DNA of 53,152 nucleotides from an uncultured bacterium (GCA_913009695.1 CAJVWV010000004.1:1-53152), one strand, 5' to 3'; shown: positions 32,186-41,524, counted from the stretch's first letter. The notes: a model not told the origin generated them from the letters alone. Made by a program: numbers and translations.

Positions 32186-32959
32186 ATGGAAAAAAATATT
32201 AAAAAAGTTGCAGTAGACGCAGCCAAGAAGGCAGGGAAAATTCTTATTGGTAAATATAAAAATTTTAATAGGGGAGCTGTAAAATTAAAGGCGCATCATG
32301 AAATTTTAACTAAAGCTGATTTGTTGTCTGAAAAGATAATTTTAGAAGAAATTAAAAATAGTTTTTCGGATCATAAAATTTTATCCGAAGAGTCGGGACA
32401 AAATAAAAATCATTCTGATTATCTTTGGGTTGTTGATCCGGTAGACGGTACAACTAATTTTTCTATGCATAATCCGCTTTGGTGTATATCTATTGGTGTA
32501 TTTTATAGGGACAAGGTAGTTTTAGGAGTAACTTATGCTCCAATTTTAGATGAACTATATATTGCGGAAAAAGGAAAAGGAGCCAGAAAGAATGGAAAAA
32601 AAATTAAAGTTTCAAAGTACACTCAAAAATCTCTACATACATTTTGTCACGGGCGTGAAAATAAACATTTTAAAGTAGCTTTAAAATATTATACTTATCA
32701 AAAATTGAATGAATTAGACTGCCGTCAATTAGGGAGCGCCGCAATTGAATTAGCTTATGTTGCAAGCGGACGGACAGAATCAATAATGATTCCAGGCGCA
32801 AATTCATGGGACGTAGCTGCGGGAGTATTAATGGTTCGTGAGGCTGGCGGGAAAGTTACGGATTTTAAAGGTAAAGAATGGACTCTAAAAAGCAGTAATA
32901 TGTTAGCAAGCAACGGGAAGGTGCATAAGGAATTATTGAGAGTAATAAAAAGAAAATAG
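32186..32959 (+). CDS. Inositol monophosphatase-family phosphatase
   Basis: A 257-residue Mg2+-dependent phosphatase. Metal ligands are in SEESG (about 68-72) and D84-P-V-D87-G-T-T-N. The C-terminal motif WDVAAGVLMVREAGG is complete. SuhB-like inositol phosphatases, fructose-bisphosphatases of this fold and PAP phosphatases share these motifs, so the substrate is open. It is in tandem with the trehalose-like enzyme and ends the long plus-strand block before uvrA on the other strand. Confidence 0.88.
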   Translation: MEKNIKKVAVDAAKKAGKILIGKYKNFNRGAVKLKAHHEILTKADLLSEKIILEEIKNSFSDHKILSEESGQNKNHSDYLWVVDPVDGTTNFSMHNPLWCISIGVFYRDKVVLGVTYAPILDELYIAEKGKGARKNGKKIKVSKYTQKSLHTFCHGRENKHFKVALKYYTYQKLNELDCRQLGSAAIELAYVASGRTESIMIPGANSWDVAAGVLMVREAGGKVTDFKGKEWTLKSSNMLASNGKVHKELLRVIKRK

Positions 32960-33012
32960 TATATATTGACAAATTTATTTTTATTTTCATTTTAAAAATT
33001 ATACAATTATAA

Positions 33013-33041
33013 AAAATACCTCGCAATATGCGGGGTATTTT
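33013..33041. terminator. Bidirectional terminator between convergent genes
   Basis: AAAATACCTCGC and GCGGGGTATTTT enclose AATAT, with A and T runs on both sides. It serves the phosphatase gene on plus and uvrA on minus. Confidence 0.9.
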
Positions 33042-33063
33042 AAAATATGTAATTTGTTGATGA

Positions 33064-35910
33064 TTATTTTAGTACTTTTTTCAAGTATTTTCCTGTATAA
33101 CTTTTAGTGTTTTGAGAAACCTCTTTTGGCGTGCCTTGCGCGACGATTTCACCGCCCTTGTCGCCGCCTTCCGGACCTAAATCAATAATATGGTCAACGG
33201 ATTTAATAACGTCTAAATTATGTTCAATAATTAAAACGGTGTTGCCTTTATCTATTAATTTATTTAAAACTTCAAGCAGGCGCTTAATATCGTCAAAGTG
33301 GAGACCGGTTGTCGGTTCATCAAGAATATACAAGGTTTTGCCGGTTGCTCTTCGTGATAATTCCGTTGCAAGTTTAACTCTTTGCGCCTCACCGCCTGAA
33401 AGAGTAGTAGCGGATTGCCCTAATTTTGCGTATCCTAGCCCGACTTCAAAAAGAGTGGCAAGTTTTTGATGGATTGCCGGAATATTTTTAAAGAAGTGCA
33501 TTGCCTCCTCAACCGTCATCTGTAGCACTTCGGAAATATTTTTTCCTTTATAATGAATTTCTAAAGCTTCTTTATTATATCTTTGTCCATGGCAAACTTC
33601 GCATTCAACGTACACGTCCGGCAGGAATTGCATTTCAATTTTAACCATGCCGTCGCCTGAACAAGCTTCGCATCTTCCGCCAACAACATTAAATGAAAAA
33701 CGTCCCGCCTTATATCCTTTTATTTTTGCTTCGGGAAGTGACGCAAACAATTCGCGAATAGGAGTGAAGGCTCCCGTATAAGTCGCGGGATTGGATCTTG
33801 GAGTTCTGCCGATTGGGGATTGATCAATGTTAATTACTTTATCAACATGCGAAAGCCCCTCAATATCTTTATGCTCACCAGGAGTTTTTTTGGCGCGGTA
33901 GAATTTTTTATTTAAAGAAGTAGCCAATATATCAGTCATAAGAGTTGATTTTCCAGAGCCGGAAACGCCGGTTATGGCTATGAATTTACCTAAAGGAAAT
34001 TCAACGTCAATATTTTTTAAATTATGCTCAGTCGCGCCAATAACTTTTAATGATCCGCCGTTTCCTTTTCTGTATTTTATTGGCGTTGGTATAGATTTTT
34101 TTCCAGCTAAGTATTGCCCGGTTAACGACTTGGCTGTTTTTTTTATTTTTGCTCCATTACCTTCAGCTATAAGCTCACCGCCGTGCGCTCCCGCGCCTGG
34201 ACCAATATCAATAATATGGTCAGCCGCCAGCATCATAGCTTCATCATGTTCAACCACTATTACGGTATTGCCTAAATCACGAAGTTTTTTTAATGTATTT
34301 ATCAATTTATTATTATCTCTTTGATGTAAGCCGATTGAAGGTTCGTCAAGAATATAAAGAACTCCGGTTAAGCCCGACCCTATTTGTGTCGCCAATCTAA
34401 TTCTTTGCGCTTCACCGCCGGATAATGAAACGGCCGAACGCGACAGGGTTAAATAATCAAGACCGACGTTCAATAAAAATTCAAGGCGAGTCTCAATTTC
34501 TTTTAAAATTTGCGCGGATATTTTTTTATCCCGAGCGGAAAGAGTTTTAGATTTTTCCAAATCAGAAAAGAACTTTTTAGTGCCATCAATCGTTTTACTG
34601 GTTACTTCGTGAATTGAAAGTTCAGCCAATTTTACAGCCAAAATTTCAGGCTTTAACCTCTGGCCGCTACAAGAGGGACAAATTAAAACGCGCATGTATT
34701 GTTCAATATCTTTCCTAACGTAGTCAGATTCAGTTTGCTTGTATCTGCGTTCAAGATTAGGGACTACTCCTTCAAAGTCGGTTGTTAATTCACCAGAGAA
34801 TTTATCGCTATCGTAGTCAATATTAAAACTTTTGTCACCCGCGCCGTAGAGTATTATATCAAGTTGTTTTTTAGACAGATCTTTTAGCGGAGTATTTAAA
34901 TCAAAGCCATGGGCTTGAGCAACCGTACCCAAAATGCGCATTAACCATGACTGGCCTCCGCCGGTTGAATGCGACCAAGGCTTTACTGCTCCCTGTGCAA
35001 GGGTTAAATTATAATTTAATATTAGATCAGAGTCAATTTCCAGTTTCGTTCCCAAACCGGAACATTCAGAACAAGCGCCGTGCGGAGAATTAAATGAAAA
35101 ATTACGTGGTTCTAACTCGGGTAGATTAATTCCGCAATCAGGGCAGGCAAAAAGCTGGGAATATAAAATATCTTTTTTTTCTTTTTGGTCAAAAATCATA
35201 ACCAGACCGTCGCCCAAATCAAGCGCTTTTTCAACAGCCTCAGTCAACCGCGCCCTGTCTTCTTTATCTTTTGTTGCTTTAAGCCTATCAATAACGATTT
35301 CTAAGTCATGCTTTTTCTTTTTATCAACCGTCATGTCCTGTAATTCTTCTAGGGTGTAAATTTTTTCGTCAAACCTAACTCGGTTGTATCCAGCATTGAT
35401 AACTCTTTCTAAAATATTTTTATGCTCTCCCTTTTTACCGCGAATTAATGGAGCTAAAACAATAATTTCTTTATTTAAATATGCCGCGCTAACTTGTTTT
35501 ACTATTTCGTCAATAGAGAGCTTGCTAATTTTTTTATCGCATTTTGGGCAGTGCGGAACGCCTACGCGAGCGTAAAGCAAGCGAAGGTAGTCGTAGATTT
35601 CGGTAACCGTTCCAACGGTTGAACGAGGATTATGTGAAGTTGATTTTTGGTCAATAGAAATAGCCGGAGAAAGACCTTCAATTAAATCAACATCAGCTTT
35701 GTCCATTAAGCCGATAAACTGCCGAGCGTAAGCCGAAAGAGACTCAACATACCGTCTTTGCCCCTCGGCATATATAGTATCAAAAGCAAGAGAAGATTTT
35801 CCTGAACCGGAAAGACCGGTAATAACAACCAATTTATCGCGCGGAATTTCAACATTAATATTTTTTAAATTATGAACCCGAGCGCCTTTTATCTTAATAA
35901 CATTTTGCAT
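33064..35910 (-). CDS. uvrA: Excinuclease ABC subunit A
   Basis: A 948-residue damage-recognition ATPase of nucleotide excision repair, of full usual length. The two ABC modules have Walker [10 protein letters not shown] near the start and GVSGSGKST near residue 640. Both ABC signatures are present (LSGGEAQR twice), and the zinc-finger cysteines in CPKC, CPDCG, CSECSG, CEACSG and [10 protein letters not shown] are intact. Standing alone on the minus strand, it has its own promoter. UvrB and UvrC are not in the window. Confidence 0.97.
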   Translation of the reverse strand: MQNVIKIKGARVHNLKNINVEIPRDKLVVITGLSGSGKSSLAFDTIYAEGQRRYVESLSAYARQFIGLMDKADVDLIEGLSPAISIDQKSTSHNPRSTVGTVTEIYDYLRLLYARVGVPHCPKCDKKISKLSIDEIVKQVSAAYLNKEIIVLAPLIRGKKGEHKNILERVINAGYNRVRFDEKIYTLEELQDMTVDKKKKHDLEIVIDRLKATKDKEDRARLTEAVEKALDLGDGLVMIFDQKEKKDILYSQLFACPDCGINLPELEPRNFSFNSPHGACSECSGLGTKLEIDSDLILNYNLTLAQGAVKPWSHSTGGGQSWLMRILGTVAQAHGFDLNTPLKDLSKKQLDIILYGAGDKSFNIDYDSDKFSGELTTDFEGVVPNLERRYKQTESDYVRKDIEQYMRVLICPSCSGQRLKPEILAVKLAELSIHEVTSKTIDGTKKFFSDLEKSKTLSARDKKISAQILKEIETRLEFLLNVGLDYLTLSRSAVSLSGGEAQRIRLATQIGSGLTGVLYILDEPSIGLHQRDNNKLINTLKKLRDLGNTVIVVEHDEAMMLAADHIIDIGPGAGAHGGELIAEGNGAKIKKTAKSLTGQYLAGKKSIPTPIKYRKGNGGSLKVIGATEHNLKNIDVEFPLGKFIAITGVSGSGKSTLMTDILATSLNKKFYRAKKTPGEHKDIEGLSHVDKVINIDQSPIGRTPRSNPATYTGAFTPIRELFASLPEAKIKGYKAGRFSFNVVGGRCEACSGDGMVKIEMQFLPDVYVECEVCHGQRYNKEALEIHYKGKNISEVLQMTVEEAMHFFKNIPAIHQKLATLFEVGLGYAKLGQSATTLSGGEAQRVKLATELSRRATGKTLYILDEPTTGLHFDDIKRLLEVLNKLIDKGNTVLIIEHNLDVIKSVDHIIDLGPEGGDKGGEIVAQGTPKEVSQNTKSYTGKYLKKVLK

Positions 35911-35946
35911 AGTTATATATAGTTAAAGTATTAACAAACGAATATT

Positions 35947-35975
35947 ATTGTACACTATATTTTAGGTTTTGGCAA
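35947..35975 (-). promoter_or_regulatory. Promoter of uvrA
   Basis: On the minus strand, TTGCCA (35975-35970), a 17-nt spacer and TACAAT (35952-35947). This leaves about 30 nt of leader. No SOS-box-like site was seen. Confidence 0.7.
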
Positions 35976-36016
35976 GAGTGGACTCACGTAACATGAAACA
36001 TGTAACATAAAACAAT

Positions 36017-36047
36017 AAAAAAAGGGGTTTAGCTGTCGCTAAACCCC
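36017..36047 (-). terminator. Intrinsic terminator of the minus-strand hypothetical gene
   Basis: Read on minus, GGGGTTTAGC and GCTAAACCCC form a perfect 10-bp stem with a 4-nt loop, followed by seven T. Confidence 0.92.
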
Positions 36048-36059
36048 AAGGGTAATTAA

Positions 36060-36623
36060 TTATATGCTGAAATCTATTTTTTCGCTTATGGGTATTCTTA
36101 TTATATCTACTCCTTGTTTATGCTTTATTCCGAGTTGATCAAGTCTTGAGCTTACTCTTTTTATAAGCTCTAAGGCTTCATTTTCACCATCTTCGCCATG
36201 ACACATTTGAGTGGATATAACAATCTGCTCGTCAAAATTCTTCACATTAAAGCTAAGGTAACTGTACAAATTTCCTATTGCCGATCCCAGTACGAGTGCT
36301 TTCTTTAGATTTTCCTCAGCTACTTGTTTTTCAGCTTCTTCGTTATAGTATTCAATCCACCCCTCACGTTTACGTGTATTATAGTATCCACGAACTTTTT
36401 CGCTAGCTGAAATATGCCCGATGAACTCAAACTTTTGGGTTTTATTAAAGTGTTTTGTGTTAAGTTCATCGATCCAGAGATATACTTGTTTTTTCCCGTC
36501 TGGGAAGTCAATGGTTACATCCATGGATTCACCACCATAAATCACATGCAAGATGATGAAATCGAATCCCGGCCCCTTGTCCTTTACAATTTTAAGTCTT
36601 CCCTTACCTTTTACTGATGTCAT
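36060..36623 (-). CDS. Unrecognised soluble protein on its own promoter
   Basis: A 187-residue protein. The start at 36623 is chosen for its GGGAGGTG ribosome site 4 nt upstream; an open frame continues 16 codons further but with no site. The first half appears beta-rich (GKGRLKIVKDKGPGFDFIILHVIYGGESMDVTIDF) and the second helical (EEAEKQVAEENLKKALVLGSAIGNLYSYL), followed by an alpha/beta end. No family recognised. Its G/C-ending codons, near-consensus promoter, hairpin-bearing leader and perfect terminator make it a self-contained cassette. Confidence 0.7.
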   Translation of the reverse strand: MTSVKGKGRLKIVKDKGPGFDFIILHVIYGGESMDVTIDFPDGKKQVYLWIDELNTKHFNKTQKFEFIGHISASEKVRGYYNTRKREGWIEYYNEEAEKQVAEENLKKALVLGSAIGNLYSYLSFNVKNFDEQIVISTQMCHGEDGENEALELIKRVSSRLDQLGIKHKQGVDIIRIPISEKIDFSI

Positions 36624-36677
36624 ACGACACCTCCCTACAAATTTATTAAGCGGTAATTCCGCTTTGCCCAAGGCAAA

Positions 36678-36695
36678 CCTACGTATACACGTAGG
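36678..36695 (-). promoter_or_regulatory. Leader hairpin of the minus-strand gene
   Basis: CCTACG and CGTAGG arms (with ATAC/GTAT-type pairing inside) in the ~100-nt 5' leader. A second small hairpin, TTTGCC-TTG-GGCAAA, follows on the transcript. Confidence 0.5.
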
Positions 36696-36724
36696 ATTTT
36701 TTTAATGATCATAAAGAATGGTTT

Positions 36725-36752
36725 ATTATATCAATTAAGAGGGATTTGTCAA
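36725..36752 (-). promoter_or_regulatory. Near-consensus promoter of the minus-strand gene
   Basis: Read on minus, TTGACA (36752-36747), a 16-nt spacer and TATAAT (36730-36725). This is the best sigma70-like promoter in the window. Confidence 0.85.
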
Positions 36753-36798
36753 GTCCGTGAAATACTGATAAACTAAAAATAGCAAAACATCAGTTTAA

Positions 36799-36842
36799 AT
36801 CTGTTTAAATCAATGCTTAATTTTGCATTGATTTAAACAGAT
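36799..36842. repeat. Perfect 18-bp inverted repeat before rmuC
   Basis: ATCTGTTTAAATCAATGC and GCATTGATTTAAACAGAT flank TTAATTTT. No T-run is positioned for a terminator. It may be a protein-binding site or a mobile-element trace. Confidence 0.75.
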
Positions 36843-36847
36843 TAAGA

Positions 36848-36876
36848 CCCCGTAAAATTACTGTGTAATAACGGGG
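36848..36876 (+). promoter_or_regulatory. Hairpin adjoining the rmuC start
   Basis: CCCCGT and ACGGGG, with inner ATTAC/GTAAT, enclose a 3-nt loop. It ends 11 nt before the ATG at 36888 and might mask the ribosome-binding region. Confidence 0.5.
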
Positions 36877-36887
36877 CAGGCAGATTT

Positions 36888-37979
36888 ATGGATACTAATT
36901 TAACCACATTTTTGTTAGTTATATTAATAATCGGAGTAATAGCCGTGATTTTTTTACTATTGCGCAAAAAAGAAGGCAATGGAGACGGAGAAAAATTAGC
37001 GGCTTTAATGGAGAGAATGACGAATTTAGGTGAACAAAATAAAGATTTAAGGCAAGCTATGGATACTAAGTTGGCGGAAACTCACAGAACAACACAAGAG
37101 CATTTTGGCCAAACCACGAAAGTTATCCAAGGCATAACCGGCCATTCGGCAAAATTAATTTCCGAGGTAACGGAGAAATTAACTAAGTTGGACGAAACCA
37201 ATAAGCAGGTAGTAAATTTTTCAGCGCAATTGCAGAATCTGCAAGACATTTTAAAAAATCCAAAACAACGCGGCGTTCTCGGAGAATATTTTTTAGAAGA
37301 AACTTTGAAAAATGTTTTACCTCCTAATTCATATCAAATGCAATACAGCTTTAAAGATGGTTCTATTGTGGACGCTGTGGTGTTCGTAAAAGAAAAAATT
37401 ATTCCGATTGATTCTAAGTTTAGTTTGGAAAATTACGAAAAATTATTAAATACCAACGATCCTGATGTTCGTGAAAAACTGGAAAAGCAATTTAAGCAGG
37501 ACTTAAAACTTAGGATTGACGAGACTTCAAAATACGTAAAGCCGACTGAAAAAACAATGGACTTTGCTTTTATGTTTATCCCGTCAGAAGCTATTTATTA
37601 TGATTTACTCGTAAATAAAGTCGGCGCGGTTCACGTTAATACAAGAGATTTAATTGAATATGCTTTTAGAGACAGAAAAGTTATAATTGTTTCGCCGACC
37701 TCTTTCCTGGCCTATTTGCAAACTGTCTTGCAAGGGTTACGCGCTATGCAGATTGAAGATAGCGCGAAAGAAATAATGGCTAACGTGCAGAAATTAGATA
37801 AGCATATTAATAGCTATGAGGATTTTATGAAAAAGCTGGGCGTGAGCATGTCAACGACAGTAAACCATTATAATCATGCCTACAAAGAGTTTAAAAAAAT
37901 TGATAAAGATGTGGCGCGCATTACGGACAGTAAATCAAAAGTAGAACCTATGGTTTTGGATAAACCTAAAACAGATTAA
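36888..37979 (+). CDS. rmuC: RmuC-family DNA recombination protein
   Basis: A 363-residue protein with an N-terminal membrane anchor (about 5-24), a long coiled coil (about 30-125) and the RmuC core with a PD-(D/E)XK-like nuclease fold. The core contains RGVLGEYFLEETLKNVLPPNSYQ, SIVDAVVFVKEKIIPIDSKFSLENY (catalytic D and D-x-K) and FMFIPSEAIYYDLLVNK. RmuC limits recombination at repeats in other bacteria, of possible relevance in a repeat-laden genome. An AT-rich palindromic gap follows (37980-38086). Confidence 0.9.
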   Translation: MDTNLTTFLLVILIIGVIAVIFLLLRKKEGNGDGEKLAALMERMTNLGEQNKDLRQAMDTKLAETHRTTQEHFGQTTKVIQGITGHSAKLISEVTEKLTKLDETNKQVVNFSAQLQNLQDILKNPKQRGVLGEYFLEETLKNVLPPNSYQMQYSFKDGSIVDAVVFVKEKIIPIDSKFSLENYEKLLNTNDPDVREKLEKQFKQDLKLRIDETSKYVKPTEKTMDFAFMFIPSEAIYYDLLVNKVGAVHVNTRDLIEYAFRDRKVIIVSPTSFLAYLQTVLQGLRAMQIEDSAKEIMANVQKLDKHINSYEDFMKKLGVSMSTTVNHYNHAYKEFKKIDKDVARITDSKSKVEPMVLDKPKTD

Positions 37980-38086
37980 TTTTTTAATTTTTTAATTTTT
38001 AAATAATACTCTAATTTTTAATATTTAAATATTTGGATATTAAAAATTATTTAAAAATTAAAAATTACAAAATTTAAAAATTAAAT
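37980..38086. repeat. AT-rich intergenic inverted repeat
   Basis: TTAATTTTTAAATAAT near 37994 and ATTATTTAAAAATTAA near 38046 are inverted copies around an AT-only core. There is no gene. Confidence 0.5.
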
Positions 38087-39055
38087 ATGAGTTTTAAAAC
38101 AGAAAATAAAAATATCGAACTGCAAAGGGCAATCGTGCGTACGGTTGCCTATTTTGATATGTTTGACTTTCCGTTGACTGATTTTGAGGTTTGGAAGTTT
38201 ATTAGTATTAAGTGCGGTTTGTCTGATGTGCGGCGGGCGTTAAAGGAACTTAGTTCCGTGCAAAGCAAGAATGGCTTTTATTTTTTACGCGGTAGAAGCG
38301 AAATTATTAAGACGAGATTAAAAAGATATATTTATACTTATAGAAAATTTAAACGGGCGATGCGCGTAGCTAAAATATTTAAATTTATTCCTTGGATAAA
38401 AATGATTGCGATTAGCAATATAATCGGCGCGCATAATTTAAGAGACGAAAGCGATATTGATTTTTTTATAATTACAAAAACAAAAAAAATTTGGTTAACA
38501 AGGTTTTTTTGTTCTAGTGTAGCGCAGACTTTAGGGCTTAGGCCGAAAAAAGGTGATGAGCGTGATAAGGTTTGTTTAAATTTTTATGTAAGCGAGGAGA
38601 TGATGGATATAAGCGGGTTGATGCTGGACAGCCAAGGGGGTGTCGGACACCCTATAGGGTGTCCGACACCTAAAAATAATGATATTTATTTTAAGTATTG
38701 GTTAATTAATTTAGTTCCTATTTATGATGCAGGCAATACGTATAAAAATTTTATACGGGAAAATAACTGGATAAAAAATTATTTTCCAAATTGGCGATTA
38801 GTGCAAACAGAAAGACGGCGTTATTTTAAAAAAGGTTTTTCATTATTCAATGTATTGAATTTGTTTAATGGGTTAGAGAGCGTATTTAAAAAATTACAAC
38901 TTAGGCTAATGCCTAAGAACATGAAAGAATTAATGAATAAAGATACAAGAGTAGTAATAAATAATAACGTTTTGAAGATGCATGTTAATGATAGAAGGTC
39001 GGAATATAACGAGAGGTTTAGTAATAAGTTGGAGGAGATAATAAAAAATAGCTGA
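38087..39055 (+). CDS. Nucleotidyltransferase-like protein with winged-helix-like N-terminus
   Basis: A 322-residue protein. The start (residues ~10-75) looks like a small helical DNA-binding-type domain. The centre, IIGAHNLRDESDIDFFIITK, has the G-x(n)-D-x-D pattern of minimal nucleotidyltransferases (about residues 113-132). The rest is basic and helical. The type recurs beside polysaccharide genes in CPR contigs, and an O-antigen-ligase-like gene follows. A perfect 32-nt palindrome is translated in frame as GGVGHPIGCPTP (about 184-195). Target and role unknown. Confidence 0.65.
   Translation: MSFKTENKNIELQRAIVRTVAYFDMFDFPLTDFEVWKFISIKCGLSDVRRALKELSSVQSKNGFYFLRGRSEIIKTRLKRYIYTYRKFKRAMRVAKIFKFIPWIKMIAISNIIGAHNLRDESDIDFFIITKTKKIWLTRFFCSSVAQTLGLRPKKGDERDKVCLNFYVSEEMMDISGLMLDSQGGVGHPIGCPTPKNNDIYFKYWLINLVPIYDAGNTYKNFIRENNWIKNYFPNWRLVQTERRRYFKKGFSLFNVLNLFNGLESVFKKLQLRLMPKNMKELMNKDTRVVINNNVLKMHVNDRRSEYNERFSNKLEEIIKNS
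38639..38670. repeat. Perfect 32-nt palindrome inside a coding gene
   Basis: GGTGTCGGACACCCTA and its exact reverse complement lie back to back with no loop, in frame in the nucleotidyltransferase-like gene. GC-rich against an AT-rich background. Confidence 0.95.
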
Positions 39056-39100
39056 TAATAATAAATAATTGTTTCATTGCTTCATTGTTATATTGTTTTT

Positions 39101-40444
39101 ATGAAAAATGTTAATAAAATAATTGAATATGGACTATATTTATTAGTTTTTCTATTGCCATGGCAGACGCGCTGGATTATTAAAGCCGGAGAATTGAACA
39201 GCGGATATTGGGAGTATGGAACTATAAGTCTTTATGTGACAGATATATTGCTATTAGCGGTTTTAGGGTTATTTATAGTAAGTAGTTTAAAAAAACAAGT
39301 CGAAAGTCGAAAGTCGAAAGTCGAAAGTTATTGGTGGATTATTGCAGGATTAGAATTGACTATTTTTATATCTATATTTTTCGCGGCTGATAAATTTTTG
39401 GCTATTTATAAGTATGGAATATTTTTATTGGGAGTTGGATTATTTTGGCTAATTGTCAGCGCGAATTATAATAAAACGAAATTATATTTAAGTTTACTGG
39501 CGGGAATATTTATTCAGGCGTGCTTAGGGATTTGGCAGTTTTTAACGCAATCAAGCTTTTCTTCAAAGTGGCTGGGAGTAGCGATACATAGGGCGGGTGA
39601 GCTTGGAACCTCGGTTATTGAAATTATTGCGACTGATGGTGTCACTGAAAGATGGCTTCGCGCTTACGGCGGATTGGATCATCCTAATATGTTGGGTGGA
39701 ATATTGGCCATTGGCTTACTTTTGTTTATTTATCAAAGTATTAAAAAATCTAGTCAGTTGTCAGACCAAAAATCAAAAATTTATAAAACAATACTTAATT
39801 ATTTTTTATTAATAATTTTTGTTTCAGGATTATTTTTTTCTTTTTCTCGTGCTGCTTGGCTTGGCTTTGCGGCTGGGCTTATAACTATCTTTATTTTGCT
39901 TCTTTGGAGAAAAGATTTTAAGGGTCAGAAAAAATTATTAGAATTGGTTTTGATAGGCGGGGTATTGGTTTTTATTATATTTAGCGCGTATGGCGATTTA
40001 GCAGTTACTCGCTTTAAGGCTGAATCCCGACTAGAGGAAAAGTCTTATGTTGAACGAATAAGCTCTATGAAGGAGGCTAAGGAAATAATTAAAGATAAAT
40101 GGCTATTTGGCGCCGGCATAGGCAACTACACCTTAGAAGTACATAAAAGAGAGGATATGGCAAAACCAAGTTTTTATTTTCAACCCGCGCATAATGTATT
40201 TTTATTAGTTTGGGCGGAAATTGGAATTTTTGGCATGTTATTCTTTGTCAGCTTATTATATTATGCATGCTATTCTCTTATTAAAAATCTTAGGAGGGAT
40301 AAGAATTTTAATGTTTATTGTATTTGTTTATTGGCGGCCATGATTGTTATGTTCCTTGTTGATCATTGGTGGTGGAGTTTGCATTTTGGAGTTTTGTTTT
40401 TTTGGCTGATTATGGGATTGATGCTTAAAGAAAAGGATGTTTAA
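39101..40444 (+). CDS. O-antigen ligase/polymerase-like membrane protein (Wzy_C)
   Basis: A 447-residue protein with about eleven membrane helices. The family region is the C-terminal half, with a large external loop reading WLFGAGIGNYTLEVHKRE and FYFQPAHNVFLLVWAEIGIFGMLFF. That loop resembles the H-x3-L-x-E-like motif of O-antigen ligases and polymerases. It transfers lipid-linked glycans in the family. A four-unit AGTCGAA repeat is translated in a cytoplasmic loop (QVESRKSKVESKVES). ATG 39101 is preferred to an upstream TTG. Confidence 0.85.
   Translation: MKNVNKIIEYGLYLLVFLLPWQTRWIIKAGELNSGYWEYGTISLYVTDILLLAVLGLFIVSSLKKQVESRKSKVESYWWIIAGLELTIFISIFFAADKFLAIYKYGIFLLGVGLFWLIVSANYNKTKLYLSLLAGIFIQACLGIWQFLTQSSFSSKWLGVAIHRAGELGTSVIEIIATDGVTERWLRAYGGLDHPNMLGGILAIGLLLFIYQSIKKSSQLSDQKSKIYKTILNYFLLIIFVSGLFFSFSRAAWLGFAAGLITIFILLLWRKDFKGQKKLLELVLIGGVLVFIIFSAYGDLAVTRFKAESRLEEKSYVERISSMKEAKEIIKDKWLFGAGIGNYTLEVHKREDMAKPSFYFQPAHNVFLLVWAEIGIFGMLFFVSLLYYACYSLIKNLRRDKNFNVYCICLLAAMIVMFLVDHWWWSLHFGVLFFWLIMGLMLKEKDV
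39298..39328 (+). repeat. AGTCGAA heptamer, four tandem units (in ligase gene)
   Basis: Four exact AGTCGAA units plus AGT. The same four-unit array is found at 47201 in the helicase gene. Since 7 is not a multiple of 3, loss or gain of a unit would shift the frame. Confidence 0.95.
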
Positions 40445-40480
40445 TTATTTTTTTATTGGGTTATAATTTAATTGTAAAAT

Positions 40481-40600
40481 ATGTCTAAAATACAAAAATT
40501 AAAAAACGGGTTGCGTTATATAAATGTACCAATAAGTGGCACTAAAACTGCCACGATTTTAGTTATGGTCGGGATGGGATTTAAATATGGCATACTTTAA
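40481..40600 (+). pseudogene. M16 peptidase remnant, first ~39 codons
   Basis: An open frame of 39 codons whose product (MSKIQKLKNGLRYINVPISG and on) matches the start of the complete M16 gene at 42280 in 30 of the first ~32 positions apart from conservative changes. Most base differences are silent. Similarity is lost after VMVGMGFKYG. It keeps a TATAAT (40462-40467) just upstream. It looks like the stump of a tandem M16 paralogue cut by, or lost beside, the AbiE insertion. Confidence 0.85.
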
Positions 40601-40750
40601 AATAACCGCTAAGCCATATTAAACTATATGACTTTTTTAAAGTTGGACAAGCGGAATTAAAACTGTTGTTTGGTCAGAGAAGGTTGTTTTATTTTTTATA
40701 ATAGTATATAATGTTTATAGATATAAACTATATATGATTTATAACTATAT
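40601..40750. other. Gap between the M16 remnant and abiEi
   Basis: No gene or M16 similarity was found here. The right half holds the abiE promoter and repeats, listed separately. Confidence 0.6.
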
Positions 40751-40754
40751 ATGA
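40684..40754 (+). promoter_or_regulatory. abiE promoter with direct repeats over the start codon
   Basis: TTGTTT (40684-40689), a 17-nt spacer and TATAAT (40707-40712). Two copies of ACTATATATGA follow at 40727-40737 and 40744-40754, 17 nt apart, the second covering the abiEi ATG. AbiEi antitoxins repress their own operon in known systems, so these are likely operator units. The first repeat also opens a six-codon frame ending in the ATGA of abiEi. Confidence 0.65.
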
Positions 40755-41524
40755 AAAATACAATATTAAGTGAAAAAGACGCTCAAATTATAGAAAAAGT
40801 AATATTAAAGTATGGGCGAATAGTTGTTATAGGCGATTTAATGGGAATATTTACGAAATATTACAATAAATCATCCGCCCACAACAGAATACAAACATTG
40901 GTTCGCGCCGGCTGGTTTTTGCGCGTTAAAAGAGGACTTTATTTAATAGTTGAAGGATTAGCTTCAAGGTCAATCAGTGATATATCTTTATTTATTATTT
41001 CTCAAGCGTTAAATAAAGATTCATATATTTCGCTTGACAGCGCTTTAAATTATTACCAAATGTTTGACCAATACTCTAAGAATGTAGCAGCGATAAATTA
41101 TCGTTTTAGCAAGCAGTATATTTTTCAGGGAAATGTTTTTAAATTCATAAAGGTGGCGAAAAAATATTACTTTGGATTTACGCGAATTCGCCAAGATGGG
41201 AAAATGATAAACATGGCAACAAAAGAAAAAGCGCTTTTGGATTATTTATATTTGGATAGAAGTTTTTATTCCGCCAGCTTAGTTTATGAAAAAATAAAAG
41301 AGCATAAAAAAGAAATTGATTTTATAAAATTGCGGGAATACGCATTGAAATACGGAATTTCAATTCAAAGAAAATTGGGGTTATTATTGGATCAAATAGG
41401 AATAAACGCCGATGAATTGTTGCGCAATTCAAAAATGCGTAAGGGGTATTCCCAGTTTACCAAAGAATCAAAAATATTTAACGCCAAATGGCGGATTTAT
41501 TATGATGATAGAATTATTAAGTAG
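40751..41524 (+). CDS. AbiEi-type antitoxin
   Basis: A 257-residue protein with a winged-helix N-terminus (about 13-70: IVVIGDLMGIFTKYYNKSSAHNRIQTLVRAGWFLRVKRGLYLI), the tetra-helical start followed by 'G.Y' wing seen in AbiEi regulators. The C-terminal part is the helical antitoxin domain. It overlaps the toxin gene by 23 nt. In type IV AbiE systems AbiEi both represses the operon and counters the toxin without binding it. The system confers abortive phage defence in other bacteria. Confidence 0.82.
   Translation: MKNTILSEKDAQIIEKVILKYGRIVVIGDLMGIFTKYYNKSSAHNRIQTLVRAGWFLRVKRGLYLIVEGLASRSISDISLFIISQALNKDSYISLDSALNYYQMFDQYSKNVAAINYRFSKQYIFQGNVFKFIKVAKKYYFGFTRIRQDGKMINMATKEKALLDYLYLDRSFYSASLVYEKIKEHKKEIDFIKLREYALKYGISIQRKLGLLLDQIGINADELLRNSKMRKGYSQFTKESKIFNAKWRIYYDDRIIK

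Noticed and set aside
33131-35575. Several plus-strand open frames opposite uvrA
   Set aside because: They are shadows of a fully conserved uvrA gene and show no start signals or family resemblance.
41412-41501. TTG start giving 30 more residues to the AbiEii-type toxin
   Set aside because: It would overlap abiEi by over 110 nt; the extra residues do not resemble the family, and ATG 41502 does.
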